Assembly (NCBI GenBank): GCA_022844485.1
Contig: JALHLQ010000034.1
Location: 1 to 36,250, forward strand
Reading direction: 5' to 3'
Length of the DNA stretch: 36,250 nt
Source of the DNA: Xanthobacteraceae bacterium
GTDB lineage: Bacteria > Pseudomonadota > Alphaproteobacteria > Rhizobiales > Xanthobacteraceae
Position numbers and translations under genes: made by a program. Below, in pieces: positions 19,041-28,364 of this stretch (positions within the stretch are counted from its first letter, which is position 1; each line of letters starts with the position of its first letter). The notes below the pieces were generated by a model. It was given only the letters and a program-made list of their open reading frames with translations, was not told the origin of the DNA and searched no databases.

Positions 19041-19628
19041 ATGGAAGTGATTTTACTCGAACGCATCAGCAAGCTTGGCCAGATCGGCGAAGTCGTGCGG
19101 GTGAAGGATGGCTTTGCCCGCAATTTCCTGCTGCCGAAGGGAAAGGCGCTGCGCGCGACCGCTGACAACAAGGCCCGCTTCGAAAGCATGCGGACCCAGC
19201 TCGAAGCGCGCAATCTCGAGCTCAAGAGCGAAGCGCAGACAGTGGCCGAGAAGCTGAATGGAAAGACCTTCATCGTCCTGCGCCAGGCCGCGGAAGGCGG
19301 TCAGCTTTATGGTTCGGTGTCGAGCCGCGATATCGCCGAAATCCTGACGTCTGGCGGGTTCACCGTGAACCGCAGCCAGATCGAGCTGAACGCGCCAATC
19401 AAGACCATCGGCATGCACAAGCTCCCCGTCGCGCTGCATCCGGAAGTCGACGTGACGATCACCATCAACGTGGCACGCAACGCCGATGAGGCTCAACGGC
19501 AAGCGCGCGGCGAGGACGTCACCGTGCGCCGTGAGGCGACCGAGCAGGAGGAAGCCGTGGCCGTGGCGGAGGAGTTCTTCGAGAAGGCTCCGGATGATCA
19601 GGGCGAGGGCGCGTCGAACGCGGGCTGA
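19041..19628 (+). CDS. rplI: 50S ribosomal protein L9
   Basis: 195-residue L9, which binds 23S rRNA near the L1 stalk and helps keep the reading frame. The N-terminal domain ([19 protein letters not shown], then [16 protein letters not shown]) and the long connecting helix (about 40-75) are clear, followed by the C-terminal domain to about residue 150. An acidic tail of about 45 residues (rich in Glu, Ala and Val) extends beyond the 149 residues of E. coli L9, as in related genera. GGAGAG precedes the ATG. The final 31 bases overlap the 3' end of the minus-strand cytochrome-like gene. Confidence 0.97.
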   Translation: MEVILLERISKLGQIGEVVRVKDGFARNFLLPKGKALRATADNKARFESMRTQLEARNLELKSEAQTVAEKLNGKTFIVLRQAAEGGQLYGSVSSRDIAEILTSGGFTVNRSQIELNAPIKTIGMHKLPVALHPEVDVTITINVARNADEAQRQARGEDVTVRREATEQEEAVAVAEEFFEKAPDDQGEGASNAG

Positions 19629-20260
19629 CGCTCTTCCGCCGGCGAAGGCGCGGCCTCGGCGGCAGCAGCGGCCTCCACCGCGGGTGAGGAGGGTTCCTCG
19701 GTCGGCGCAGGCGTGGGTGGGCGGGCTACACTCGTCCGCGCCGTCCGCTCTCGGCCGGCTTGGGGAGAGGGCCGCGGTGGGCGTTCAGGCGTGACAGTCG
19801 CGTTCGCCTCCGTACGCGCGGCATTGGCGGTTGCCGGAACGTCCCCTGGGGGGCGGATCGCAGCATCTCTTCGCCTTTGCACCGGCGTGCTCTCTTGCGC
19901 CGGAGCCGGCGGCTGTTCCGGAATCCCGGTTGCCCTTCGGCCAGGGGGCAAAACCTCTCCCCGCTGGGGCTGAGCGGTTGTTTGCCGCACCGCACGTGGA
20001 TCGCCGCGGGCCGAGAGCAAGTACTCGGCCATGGCCGAACTCATCTCCTGCCCTGTCGTATAGTGCTGGCGCAGAAAAGAATTCAGTCCGGATGCGCTGG
20101 CGCTTTGGGCCAAGCCGGCCGGCGTCTTGTGGCAGGCCGAACAGTAGCTTGAAAACGTGCGAGCGGGGTTCTTGGGGTCGCCCACGACGGTCTGGGCCGC
20201 GGCCGATTCGCCGAGCGCCACAAGGGCCAGCGTTGCCCAAAGTCGCTTCCCAAAAGCCAT
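19598..20260 (-). CDS. Exported monoheme c-type cytochrome-like protein with Pro/Ala-rich tail
   Basis: 220-residue protein with a signal peptide (about 1-22, ending ESAAAQ) and a single c-type heme motif, Cys40-Ser-Ala-Cys43-His44, in [17 protein letters not shown]. Met73 or Met77 could be the distal ligand. The heme domain spans only about residues 33-86, much shorter than a usual class I cytochrome c. The remaining 130 residues are low-complexity, rich in Pro, Ala, Arg and Glu, and probably disordered. ATG 20260 is chosen because GGGGGAA lies before it; GTG 20278 is an alternative. The 3' end overlaps rplI by 31 bases. The electron-transfer partner is unknown. Confidence 0.7.
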   Translation of the reverse strand: MAFGKRLWATLALVALGESAAAQTVVGDPKNPARTFSSYCSACHKTPAGLAQSASASGLNSFLRQHYTTGQEMSSAMAEYLLSARGDPRAVRQTTAQPQRGEVLPPGRRATGIPEQPPAPAQESTPVQRRRDAAIRPPGDVPATANAARTEANATVTPERPPRPSPQAGRERTARTSVARPPTPAPTEEPSSPAVEAAAAAEAAPSPAEERQPAFDAPSP

Positions 20261-20345
20261 GTTCCCCCGCCGCCCCACGGGCTCCCTCTCTCTTCTTCCA
20301 ACGTTCTGGTTTCAAAGACCAGCAATTTTGTGTCCGACAGCAATG

Positions 20346-20374
20346 TTGCCCACTTTGGCAGTCTTTGCTCTAAT
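20346..20374 (+). promoter_or_regulatory. Putative promoter of cfa
   Basis: TTGCCC (20346-20351) and TCTAAT (20369-20374) are separated by 17 bases in the divergent gap between the cytochrome-like gene and cfa, about 70 bases before the cfa start. A short inverted repeat (CTGGT...ACCAG) lies slightly upstream of the -35 box. The match to consensus is moderate. Confidence 0.4.
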
Positions 20375-20445
20375 CCACACGTTCATTTGGAGCCGTCAGT
20401 CGACGATCGCACCGGGAGGGAAGGCCGGTCGAGGCGGAGGCGCCC

Positions 20446-21702
20446 ATGGATGGACTGCTGCGCGTTGCGCTGAATTCCTATGTGCGCACGGGGACGTTCA
20501 GACTGACGACCCCGAAAGGAGAGACTTTTGTTTTCGGCGACGGGACTGGCAGACCGGTCGGCATCCGCGTCACCTCGCCTGCCGCCGTGCGCGCCCTCAT
20601 TCTCGACCCCGAACTCGCCTTCGGCGAGGCCTATATGGACGGGACGCTTATCGTCGAAGAGGGGTCGATCGCGGACGTCCTTGAGCTGTTGCTCGCCCAG
20701 AACAAGAGCGGCGAGCCGCCGCCCTGGGGGAAGCTGCAGTGGCTCGCCCGCTACATCTGGCGACGGCTGAATCAATACAATCCGCGCCGCCGCGCACGAC
20801 GCAACGTGGCGCATCATTATGATCTCGACGCCCGTCTCTATTCCCTGTTCCTCGACGCCGACCGTCAGTACAGTTGCGCCTACTTCGAACATCCCGATCA
20901 GTCCCTGGACGACGCCCAACTCGCCAAGAAGCGGCATATCGCTGCAAAGCTCTTGATCAGACCCTCGCACCGCGTGCTCGACATCGGCTCCGGTTGGGGT
21001 GGTCTCGCGCTCTACGTTACTGAAACCACCGGCGCGCAGGTGACCGGCATTACCCTGTCGGACGAACAGTTGGCCGCTTCCCGCCAACGCGCGGACGAAC
21101 GCGGCTTGAGCGGACGCGCACAGTTCCGCTTGCAGGATTACCGCGACCTGGACGGATCATTCGATCGCATCTCCTCGGTCGGCATGTTCGAGCATGTCGG
21201 CATCGGCTTCTACGACGCCTTCTTTCGGCAGTGCGCGCGCCTGCTCGACGACAGCGGAATCATGCTGCTGCATTCGATCGGCCGCTCGGAGGGACCCGGG
21301 ATCACCAATCCCTGGATCGCAAAGTATATCTTCCCGGGCGGCTATATTCCGGCGCTGTCGGAAGTGCTGCCGGCCGTGGAACGCGCGGGGCTGCTGGTCA
21401 CCGACATCGAGATCCTGAGGCTGCATTACGCGGAGACGCTGAAGGCTTGGCGCGAGCGTTTTCTCGCTCATCGAGAAGACGTGGAGCGCATCTATGACCG
21501 GAAATTCTTGCGAATGTGGGAATTTTATCTGGCGTCCTCCGAAATGTCCTTCCGCGAACAGAACATGATGGTCTTCCAGCTTCAGCTCACCAAGCGACAA
21601 GGCATCGTTCCCATAAGGCGCGACTACATCGCGCGCGAGGAAAACCGTCTCCGCAGCCGCGAGGGGCACCGGCATGCGCCGCTCCGGCTAGCTGGAGAGT
21701 AA
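20446..21702 (+). CDS. cfa: Cyclopropane-fatty-acyl-phospholipid synthase family methyltransferase
   Basis: 418-residue SAM-dependent enzyme that adds a methylene group across double bonds of membrane phospholipid acyl chains. The N-terminal lipid-binding domain ends near residue 115; then come NVAHHYDLDARLYSLFLD and the SAM-binding VLDIGSGWGGLALYV (about 177-191). The motifs SVGMFEHVG and QRQ-type residues near YSCAYFEH also match the Cfa family. The C-terminal half includes the YIFPGGYIPALSEV segment. It has a GGAGG ribosome-binding site. It stands alone between the divergent cytochrome-like gene and dnaB. The exact lipid product cannot be read from sequence. Confidence 0.92.
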   Translation: MDGLLRVALNSYVRTGTFRLTTPKGETFVFGDGTGRPVGIRVTSPAAVRALILDPELAFGEAYMDGTLIVEEGSIADVLELLLAQNKSGEPPPWGKLQWLARYIWRRLNQYNPRRRARRNVAHHYDLDARLYSLFLDADRQYSCAYFEHPDQSLDDAQLAKKRHIAAKLLIRPSHRVLDIGSGWGGLALYVTETTGAQVTGITLSDEQLAASRQRADERGLSGRAQFRLQDYRDLDGSFDRISSVGMFEHVGIGFYDAFFRQCARLLDDSGIMLLHSIGRSEGPGITNPWIAKYIFPGGYIPALSEVLPAVERAGLLVTDIEILRLHYAETLKAWRERFLAHREDVERIYDRKFLRMWEFYLASSEMSFREQNMMVFQLQLTKRQGIVPIRRDYIAREENRLRSREGHRHAPLRLAGE

Positions 21703-21833
21703 CCGTCAAGCGCCAAACCGTTTCGCTTCCGGCATCTTGCGCGCCGTGTGGATAGCGGGCGAATGATGCCCTGGGCGGCTTTCAACCCACGCGGACGTGC
21801 TATCCCCGGATTCCAAGGCTATAGCATCACTCC

Positions 21834-23330
21834 ATGGCTCCCATTGATTCGGCCGTCCGCAAGCTCGCTCCCGAGCCCGCCCAGACGTATCGCAGCGCTC
21901 CGCACAACATCGAAGCGGAGCAGGCGCTACTCGGCGCGATGCTCGTCAACAACGAGGCGTTCTACCGTGTCTCCGATTTCCTCGAGCCGCAGCACTTCTA
22001 CGAGCCGATTCATCAGAAGATCTACGAACTGTCGGCCAGTCTCGTGCGCGCCGGCAAGATCGCAAGCCCGGTCACGCTGAAGACTTTCCTTCCCGCCGAC
22101 CTCGACATCGCCGGTCTTACCGTTCCGCAATACCTCGCCCGCCTCGCCGCCGAGGCGACCACGGTGATCAACGCCGAAGATTATGGGCGGACGATATACG
22201 ATCTGGCGACACGCCGTGCCTTGATCGTGATCGGAGAAGACATCGTCAATGTCGCCTATGACGCGCCGGTCGACTTATCCCCCCGCAACCAGATCGAGGA
22301 TGCCGAGCGGCGGCTTTACGAGATCGCGGAGACGGGACGTTACGACGGCGGCTTTCAGCGCTTCGCCAGCGCTCTCACGACGGCGGTCGACATGGCCGCG
22401 CGCGCCTACCAGCGCGACGGGAAGCTGTCCGGCCTCGCGACCGGGCTCGACGATCTCGACCGCATGATGGGCGGACTGCAGCACTCCGACCTCATCATCC
22501 TTGCCGGCCGCCCGGGCATGGGCAAGACCGCGCTCGCGACCAATGTCGCCTATAATGTTGCGCGCGCCTGGAGCGGTGAAGTGCGGCCGGATGGACGCAT
22601 CCAAAGCGTCAATGGCGGCATTGTCGGTTTCTTCTCGCTCGAAATGTCGGCCGAACAGCTTGCCACCCGCATCATCTCCGAGCAGACGGAAATTCCGTCT
22701 TATCGGATGCGCCGCGGCGAGATCGATCCGACCGATTTCGAACGCATCGCCGAAAAGTCGCGCGAGATGGAGATGATCCCGCTTTACATCGATGAGACGG
22801 GAGGCCTGTCGATTGCGCAGCTTGCCGCGCGCGCGCGCCGCCTGAAGCGGCAGCGCGGTCTCGATATGCTGGTCGTCGATTATCTTCAGCTTCTGCAAGG
22901 CTCCTCACGACGCGCCTCGGAAGGCCGCGTGCAGGAAGTCACCGAGATCACCACCGGCTTGAAGGCACTGGCGAAGGAACTGAACGTTCCCATCCTCGCG
23001 CTGTCGCAGCTCTCTCGCCAGGTCGAAAACCGCGACGACAAGCGCCCGCAATTGGCCGACCTTCGCGAGTCGGGCTCGATCGAGCAGGACGCGGACGTCG
23101 TGATGTTCGTCTTCCGCGAGGAATATTATCTGAAGAACAAGGAGCCGCGCGCCGGCACCGAAGAGCATTTCAAGTGGCAGTCGGACATGGAATCCGTGCA
23201 TGGCAAAGCCGAGGTGATCATCGGCAAGCAGCGCCATGGACCGACGGGCACCGTGCAGCTCCAGTTCAAGGCCGACGTGACGCGCTTCTCCAACCTCGCT
23301 CAGGACGATCGCCTGCCTGCTCGGTACTGA
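21834..23330 (+). CDS. dnaB: Replicative DNA helicase DnaB
   Basis: 498-residue hexameric 5'-3' helicase that unwinds the fork and recruits primase. The N-terminal collar domain starts APHNIEAEQALLGAMLVNNE (about 23-42). The RecA-type motor domain has Walker A GRPGMGKTAL with its Lys at about residue 231, Walker B LDMLVVDYLQLL, and the LSQLSRQVENRDDKRPQLADL block containing the arginine finger region. No intein is present. It lies downstream of cfa with a 131-bp gap that contains a TGCTAT...ATAGCA inverted repeat, and it is followed by alr and radA, a standard alphaproteobacterial order. Confidence 0.97.
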   Translation: MAPIDSAVRKLAPEPAQTYRSAPHNIEAEQALLGAMLVNNEAFYRVSDFLEPQHFYEPIHQKIYELSASLVRAGKIASPVTLKTFLPADLDIAGLTVPQYLARLAAEATTVINAEDYGRTIYDLATRRALIVIGEDIVNVAYDAPVDLSPRNQIEDAERRLYEIAETGRYDGGFQRFASALTTAVDMAARAYQRDGKLSGLATGLDDLDRMMGGLQHSDLIILAGRPGMGKTALATNVAYNVARAWSGEVRPDGRIQSVNGGIVGFFSLEMSAEQLATRIISEQTEIPSYRMRRGEIDPTDFERIAEKSREMEMIPLYIDETGGLSIAQLAARARRLKRQRGLDMLVVDYLQLLQGSSRRASEGRVQEVTEITTGLKALAKELNVPILALSQLSRQVENRDDKRPQLADLRESGSIEQDADVVMFVFREEYYLKNKEPRAGTEEHFKWQSDMESVHGKAEVIIGKQRHGPTGTVQLQFKADVTRFSNLAQDDRLPARY

Positions 23331-23397
23331 CGGGCGCTTGCGAACCGCCTCCTGGCGGCTGATGATGCCTCCGCCCCGCAGGTCTCAACCCGTTGTC

Positions 23398-24549
23398 ATG
23401 TCTCCGCGCACACTGAAGCCTCCACATGCCGAAACCGCCTCGAGCGAACCCGACACCGCGGGTCTCCTGACCATCGACCTGTCCGCCATCGTCACGAATT
23501 GGCGCGAGCTGAAGATGCGTGCCGAGCCCGCCGAGTGCGCAGCCGTCGTCAAGGCAGACGCCTATGGCTGCGGGATCGAGCCGGTCGGGGCCGCGCTCTC
23601 GAAAGCGGGCTGCGAAACCTTCTTTGTGGCGCATCTCGCCGAAGCACGGCGCCTGCGTTCGGTCGGCCCGGGCGCGACGATCTATGTCCTGAACGGGCTC
23701 ATGCCCGGCACGGCTCCGGCCTATGCCGACGGCCATTTCCGTCCCGTGCTTGGGTCGCTCGGTGATCTGGCCGATTGGGAATCGTTTGTCACCGCAAACG
23801 ATTGGCGCGGCGGAGCGGCGCTTCACATCGACACCGGAATGAATCGGCTCGGCCTGCGCATGCAGGAAGCCGCCGCAATCGCGCCGCGCGTCGCGCGCAC
23901 ACATGGGCTTGTCACGCTCGTCATGAGTCACTTCGCCTCCTCGGAAGTCCCCGATCATCCGCTCAATGCCAAGCAGATGGGGCTCTTCGGCGAAGTCCGC
24001 GCCATGTTCCCGAACACGCCGGCCTCGCTTGCCAATTCTTCCGGCATCTTCCTTGGGCCCGACGCACATCACGATCTCGTGCGTCCGGGCGTAGCGCTTT
24101 ACGGCGCGAACCCGACGCCCGGCCACATCAATCTCATGCGTGCCGCCGTCCAGTTGCAGGGGCGCGTGATCCAGGTCCGCGTTGTCGAGCAAGGCGAGAC
24201 TGTCGGCTACAATGGCACCTGGACCGCCAAGCGTCCCTCGCGCATCGCGGTCATCGGGGTCGGCTACGCTGACGGCTATCTTCGCGCGGCAAGCGTGACG
24301 GACACAAAGGCCGGCGCCGAAGCGATCGTCGCGGGCCATCGCTGCGCCCTCGCCGGGCGCGTCTCGATGGACCTCCTCACGGTCGATGTGACGGATTTGC
24401 CCGAAACGCAGCCGCGCCGCGGCGACCTCGTCACCTTGCTGGGCGAAGACATCACGGTGGACGACCTCGCCTCCCACGCCGATACCATCGGCTACGAGGT
24501 CTTGACCAGTCTGGGCCGGCGCTACCGCCGCGTCTATACAGGCGGCTGA
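23398..24549 (+). CDS. alr: Alanine racemase
   Basis: 383-residue PLP enzyme that makes D-alanine for peptidoglycan. The PLP lysine is Lys52 in AVVKADAYGCG; the second catalytic base, Tyr, is in IGVGYADGYLR, and the phosphate-binding and dimer segments (HIDTGMNRLGL, LANSSGIFL, VRPGVALYG) are all present. The start is uncertain: the frame opens with TTG at 23338, with ATGs at 23362, 23365 and 23398; none has a strong Shine-Dalgarno, and 23398 gives a length close to the family norm. It ends on the base before radA begins. Confidence 0.93.
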   Translation: MSPRTLKPPHAETASSEPDTAGLLTIDLSAIVTNWRELKMRAEPAECAAVVKADAYGCGIEPVGAALSKAGCETFFVAHLAEARRLRSVGPGATIYVLNGLMPGTAPAYADGHFRPVLGSLGDLADWESFVTANDWRGGAALHIDTGMNRLGLRMQEAAAIAPRVARTHGLVTLVMSHFASSEVPDHPLNAKQMGLFGEVRAMFPNTPASLANSSGIFLGPDAHHDLVRPGVALYGANPTPGHINLMRAAVQLQGRVIQVRVVEQGETVGYNGTWTAKRPSRIAVIGVGYADGYLRAASVTDTKAGAEAIVAGHRCALAGRVSMDLLTVDVTDLPETQPRRGDLVTLLGEDITVDDLASHADTIGYEVLTSLGRRYRRVYTGG

Positions 24550-25956
24550 ATGGCCAAACGCACACAGACTTTCGTCTGCCAGAATTGCGGCAGCGTCACC
24601 GGCCGCTGGCAGGGCAAGTGCGAGGCTTGCGGCGAGTGGAACACGATCGTTGAAGAGAGCGCGACCGCCGCGTCGGGTCCGCCGGCCTTGCGGTCGCCGC
24701 GCAAGGGCCGCGTGTTCGCGCTCGAGCCGCTCGCAGGCGAAGCGCACGAGACCCCCCGCCTGCCGTCCGGATTGCCGGAGCTCGACCGTGTCACGGGCGG
24801 CGGATTCGTGCGCGGCTCGGTCCTGCTTGTCGGCGGCGATCCTGGCATCGGAAAATCGACGCTGCTGATCCAGGCTGCGGCCGCGCTCGCGAAAGCCGGT
24901 CACCGCGCCGTGTATATCTCGGGGGAAGAGGCCGTCGCGCAGGTGCGTTTACGCGCCGACCGCCTGGGGCTCGCCGGCGCTCTGGTCGAGCTTGCGGCGG
25001 AAACCTCAGTCGAGGACATCGTCGCGACGCTGTCGAAGGGGAAGCCGCCGCGACTGGTGGTGATCGATTCGATACAAACGATGTGGACGGACACGGTCGA
25101 TTCCGCTCCCGGGACGGTGACACAGGTCCGCGCCTCGGCCCAGGCGCTGATCCGCTACGCCAAGACGAGCGGCACGGCGGTCATTCTCGTCGGCCATGTG
25201 ACCAAGGACGGTCAGATCGCGGGCCCCCGCGTGGTCGAGCACATGGTCGATGCGGTCCTCTCGTTCGAAGGCGAAGGCGGGCATCAATTCCGTATCCTGC
25301 GCGCAGTGAAGAACCGCTTCGGGCCGACCGACGAGATCGGCGTGTTCGAAATGACCGGACTTGGGCTGCAGGAAGTCTCAAATCCTTCCGAGCTGTTTCT
25401 CTCCGAACGCGACCTTGGCGCGCCGGGAACCGCCGTATTCGCAGGCATCGAGGGAACGCGGCCGGTGCTCGTGGAAATCCAGGCGCTGGTTGCACCCTCC
25501 TCGCTCGGCACTCCGCGCCGCGCCGTCGTCGGCTGGGATCCGAGCCGGCTGTCCATGGTGCTGGCCGTGCTCGACGCCCATTGCGGCGTGCGTCTCGGCA
25601 GTCACGACGTTTACCTTAACGTGGCCGGCGGGCTGCGCATCCAGGAGCCCGCCGCCGATCTCGCCGCCGCGGCGGCGCTCGTCTCGTCACTCGCGAACGC
25701 GCCGCTCCCGGCTGACGCGGTCTATTTCGGCGAAATTTCGCTCTCCGGCGCGATCCGGCCGGTAGCGCAACCGACGGCGCGATTGAAAGAGGCGGCCAAG
25801 CTGGGATTTGGCCGCGCCATCATCCCGGAGGCGGGGCGCGCCGATACGGCCGCCGAATCGGGCCTTGCCATTACCGCCATCGCCGGCCTTTCAACCATGG
25901 TCGCCGACATTGCCGCGCGCGGCACGCGGCCTCGTCTTGCAGAGACACGAGGCTGA
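24550..25956 (+). CDS. radA: DNA repair protein RadA
   Basis: 468-residue RecA-like protein that acts in homologous recombination by promoting branch migration. Order of domains: a C4 zinc finger (CQNCG...CEACGEW, about residues 9-30), an ATPase core with Walker A GGDPGIGKST at 95-104, the RadA-specific KNRFG motif at 254-258, and a Lon-protease-like C-terminal domain (about 290-455) without an expected catalytic Ser-Lys role. The start is directly adjacent to the alr stop, so the two are coupled. Length is close to E. coli RadA (460). Confidence 0.97.
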   Translation: MAKRTQTFVCQNCGSVTGRWQGKCEACGEWNTIVEESATAASGPPALRSPRKGRVFALEPLAGEAHETPRLPSGLPELDRVTGGGFVRGSVLLVGGDPGIGKSTLLIQAAAALAKAGHRAVYISGEEAVAQVRLRADRLGLAGALVELAAETSVEDIVATLSKGKPPRLVVIDSIQTMWTDTVDSAPGTVTQVRASAQALIRYAKTSGTAVILVGHVTKDGQIAGPRVVEHMVDAVLSFEGEGGHQFRILRAVKNRFGPTDEIGVFEMTGLGLQEVSNPSELFLSERDLGAPGTAVFAGIEGTRPVLVEIQALVAPSSLGTPRRAVVGWDPSRLSMVLAVLDAHCGVRLGSHDVYLNVAGGLRIQEPAADLAAAAALVSSLANAPLPADAVYFGEISLSGAIRPVAQPTARLKEAAKLGFGRAIIPEAGRADTAAESGLAITAIAGLSTMVADIAARGTRPRLAETRG

Positions 25957-25963
25957 AAGACGG

Positions 25964-25992
25964 GTGACGCCGCCGCCCTCAACCGCTATACA
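25964..25992 (+). promoter_or_regulatory. Putative promoter of cvpA-purF
   Basis: GTGACG (25964-25969) and TATACA (25987-25992) are 17 bases apart in the 123-bp radA-cvpA gap. The -10 box sits in the loop of a long imperfect inverted repeat, with CGCCGCCG...CTCAA (from 25968) facing TTGAGCGGCGGCG (to 26013). The -35 match is weak (four of six bases), so the call is tentative; no purine-regulator site was recognised. Confidence 0.3.
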
Positions 25993-26079
25993 CGGGCCGC
26001 TTGAGCGGCGGCGCGCCGATTCCGGCGCCATGTCGTGGGGGCCGTTGCGCCACATCGAGGCCGGTTGGACGCATTCCCG

Positions 26080-26748
26080 ATGCCAGTCACTTTGCTCGAC
26101 ATCCTTTTGCTCGGCGTCATGCTGGTTTCTGGCATTCTCGCCATGGTCCGCGGCTTCATGCGCGAAATCCTGTCGATCGCCTCCTGGGTCGCGGCGGCCG
26201 CGGCCACGCTCTATGCCTATCCCCGCCTGTTGCCGGTGGCCAAGCAGTACGTCACTAGCGATTTGGTTGCCGCAGGGGTGACAATCGCTGGCACCTTCAT
26301 CGGCACGCTTTTGATCGTCTCGATCTTTACCATCAAGATTTCCGACATGATCCTCGACAGCCGCGTCGGTGCGCTCGACCGGACGCTCGGCTTTCTCTTC
26401 GGGCTCGGGCGCGGCTTGATCATCGTCGTGGTCGCGTTCCTGTTCTTTGCCTGGCTCGTTCCCGACCGGAGCCAACCCGAATGGGTCAAGAACGCGAAAT
26501 CGAAAGTCGTCCTGCAAGGCACCGGCCAATGGCTCATGTCGATGTTGCCGGACGACCCCGAGAGCACCATCTTGAAAAGGTTGAAGCGGCCGAAATTCGA
26601 CGAAGACGCTCCGGAAGCGCCGCCGGGAACGCCGGAGCGGCGCTCCGATCGCGGCGCCGGTTCTGCGGCATCTGACGATGTCGGCTACGGACGCGCGCAG
26701 CGTCAGGGACTGATAGAGCTACTCTCATCCGCCACGACTCAGCGGTGA
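26080..26748 (+). CDS. cvpA: CvpA family membrane protein
   Basis: 222-residue inner-membrane protein of the colicin V production family. Four hydrophobic segments lie within about residues 1-130 (the first is LLDILLLGVMLVSGILAMV, followed by RGFMREILSIASWV, the family's conserved cytoplasmic loop). The C-terminal 90 residues are hydrophilic and probably disordered. CvpA has been linked to envelope integrity and, by operon position, to purine synthesis. It lies before purF, as in E. coli. ATG 26080 is preferred over GTG 26035 because the longer N-terminus is not membrane-like; neither has a strong ribosome-binding site. Confidence 0.88.
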   Translation: MPVTLLDILLLGVMLVSGILAMVRGFMREILSIASWVAAAAATLYAYPRLLPVAKQYVTSDLVAAGVTIAGTFIGTLLIVSIFTIKISDMILDSRVGALDRTLGFLFGLGRGLIIVVVAFLFFAWLVPDRSQPEWVKNAKSKVVLQGTGQWLMSMLPDDPESTILKRLKRPKFDEDAPEAPPGTPERRSDRGAGSAASDDVGYGRAQRQGLIELLSSATTQR

Positions 26749-26765
26749 ACATGCAGGATGGTCCG

Positions 26766-28256
26766 ATGGACGAACTGGTGATGAGAGACGCCGTTTCGGA
26801 GCTCGGGGTCGACGACGATCGGCTGCGCGAAGAGTGCGGCGTGTTCGGCATTTTCGGACATCCTGACGCCGCCGCAATCACCGCCCTCGGACTGCACGCG
26901 CTCCAACATCGCGGGCAGGAGGCCACCGGCATCGTCAGCTTCGACGGCAGTCGCTTTCACTCCGAGAAAAGGCTCGGGCTTGTCGGCGACGCCTTCTCCA
27001 AGCGGGAGGTGATGGACCGTCTCCCCGGCCATTCGGCCATCGGCCACGTGCGCTACTCGACAACCGGCGAGACGATCCTGCGCAACGTGCAGCCGTTATT
27101 CGCCGAGCTCGACGCCGGCGGCTTCGCCATCGGCCATAACGGCAACCTGACCAACGGTCTGACGCTGCGCCGTCATCTCGTCCGCGAAGGCGCCATGATG
27201 CAGTCGACCACCGATACCGAGGTGATTCTGCATCTTGTCGCGCGCTCGCGCCGCAACCGTTTTGTCGATCGGTTCGTCGAGTCGCTGCGCCAGCTCGAAG
27301 GGGCCTATTCGCTGGTGACGCTCACCAACAAGAAGCTGATCGGCGCGCGCGATCCGCTCGGCATTCGTCCGCTGGTTCTCGGCGAACTCAACGGCTGCCC
27401 GATCCTGGCTTCGGAGACCTGCGCGCTCGACATCATCGGTGCGCGCTTCGTGCGCGACGTCAAGAACGGCGAAGTGGTCGTCATCAGCGAAAAAGGCGTC
27501 GAGAACATCGAGAGCCTCGAGCCGTTCCCGCCCATGGCGCCGCGCCCGTGCGTTTTCGAATACATCTATTTCGCGCGGCCCGATTCGATCATCGGCGGCC
27601 GCCATGTCTACGACGTGCGCAAGACGATGGGCGCGGAGCTTGCGCGGGAGGCGGCTGTTCCCGCGGACGTCGTTGTTCCGGTGCCCGACTCCGGCGTGCC
27701 CGCGGCGATCGGTTATGCGCAAGCCTCCGGAATCCCCTATGAGCTCGGCATCATCCGCAATCATTATGTCGGGCGTACCTTTATCGAGCCGACGCAGCAC
27801 ATCCGCGCGCTTGGCGTTCGCCTCAAGCATTCGGCCAATCGCGCGGTCGTGGCCGGCAAGCGCGTGGTGCTCGTCGACGACTCGATCGTGCGCGGCACGA
27901 CGTCGGTGAAGATCGTCCAAATGATCCGCGACGTCGGCGCCAAGGAGGTGCATTTCCGCATCGCCTCGCCGCCGATCACGCATCCCGACTATTACGGCAT
28001 CGACACGCCCGAACAGGACAAGCTGCTCGCGGCGACGTACGATCTCGAAGGCATGCGCCGCTTCATCGGCGCCGACTCGCTCGCCTTCCTGTCGGTCGAC
28101 GGCATCTATCGCGCCATGGGCTACGAGCGGCGCGACCCGATCCGTCCGCAATTCACCGACCACTGCTTCACCGGCGATTATCCCACCGCTCTTACCGACC
28201 GCGCCGCGCACGAGCCGCCGCCGCGGCAGCTCTCGCTCCTGGCCGAGGCGAGCTGA
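26766..28256 (+). CDS. purF: Amidophosphoribosyltransferase
   Basis: Enzyme of the first committed step of purine synthesis: PRPP plus glutamine gives phosphoribosylamine. The class II glutamine amidotransferase domain begins at the nucleophile Cys24 in REECGVFGIFG, so a 23-residue propeptide must be removed. The PRTase domain carries the VVLVDDSIVRGTTS PRPP loop. The start is uncertain: GTG 26745 overlaps the cvpA stop (GTGA) and ATG 26751 is in frame, but ATG 26766 has AGGATGG at ideal spacing and is used here (496 residues). A Fe-S type PurF, as in Bacillus, is possible but cysteine ligands were not verified. Confidence 0.95.
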   Translation: MDELVMRDAVSELGVDDDRLREECGVFGIFGHPDAAAITALGLHALQHRGQEATGIVSFDGSRFHSEKRLGLVGDAFSKREVMDRLPGHSAIGHVRYSTTGETILRNVQPLFAELDAGGFAIGHNGNLTNGLTLRRHLVREGAMMQSTTDTEVILHLVARSRRNRFVDRFVESLRQLEGAYSLVTLTNKKLIGARDPLGIRPLVLGELNGCPILASETCALDIIGARFVRDVKNGEVVVISEKGVENIESLEPFPPMAPRPCVFEYIYFARPDSIIGGRHVYDVRKTMGAELAREAAVPADVVVPVPDSGVPAAIGYAQASGIPYELGIIRNHYVGRTFIEPTQHIRALGVRLKHSANRAVVAGKRVVLVDDSIVRGTTSVKIVQMIRDVGAKEVHFRIASPPITHPDYYGIDTPEQDKLLAATYDLEGMRRFIGADSLAFLSVDGIYRAMGYERRDPIRPQFTDHCFTGDYPTALTDRAAHEPPPRQLSLLAEAS

Positions 28257-28364
28257 ACCGCATCTCCGCTTGCAGGACAGGCCCCCTGGGCGAGCCGGCG
28301 TTAATCTCTCCGCCCCAAAAATGACGCACCCCCTTGGTCCTGTGCTTGACGCGTGGAGGGGGAA

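Noticed and set aside
21800..21833. TGCTAT...ATAGCA inverted repeat just before dnaB
   Set aside because: Only 6 bp with a 17-base spacer, no paired promoter elements at proper spacing; could easily be chance.
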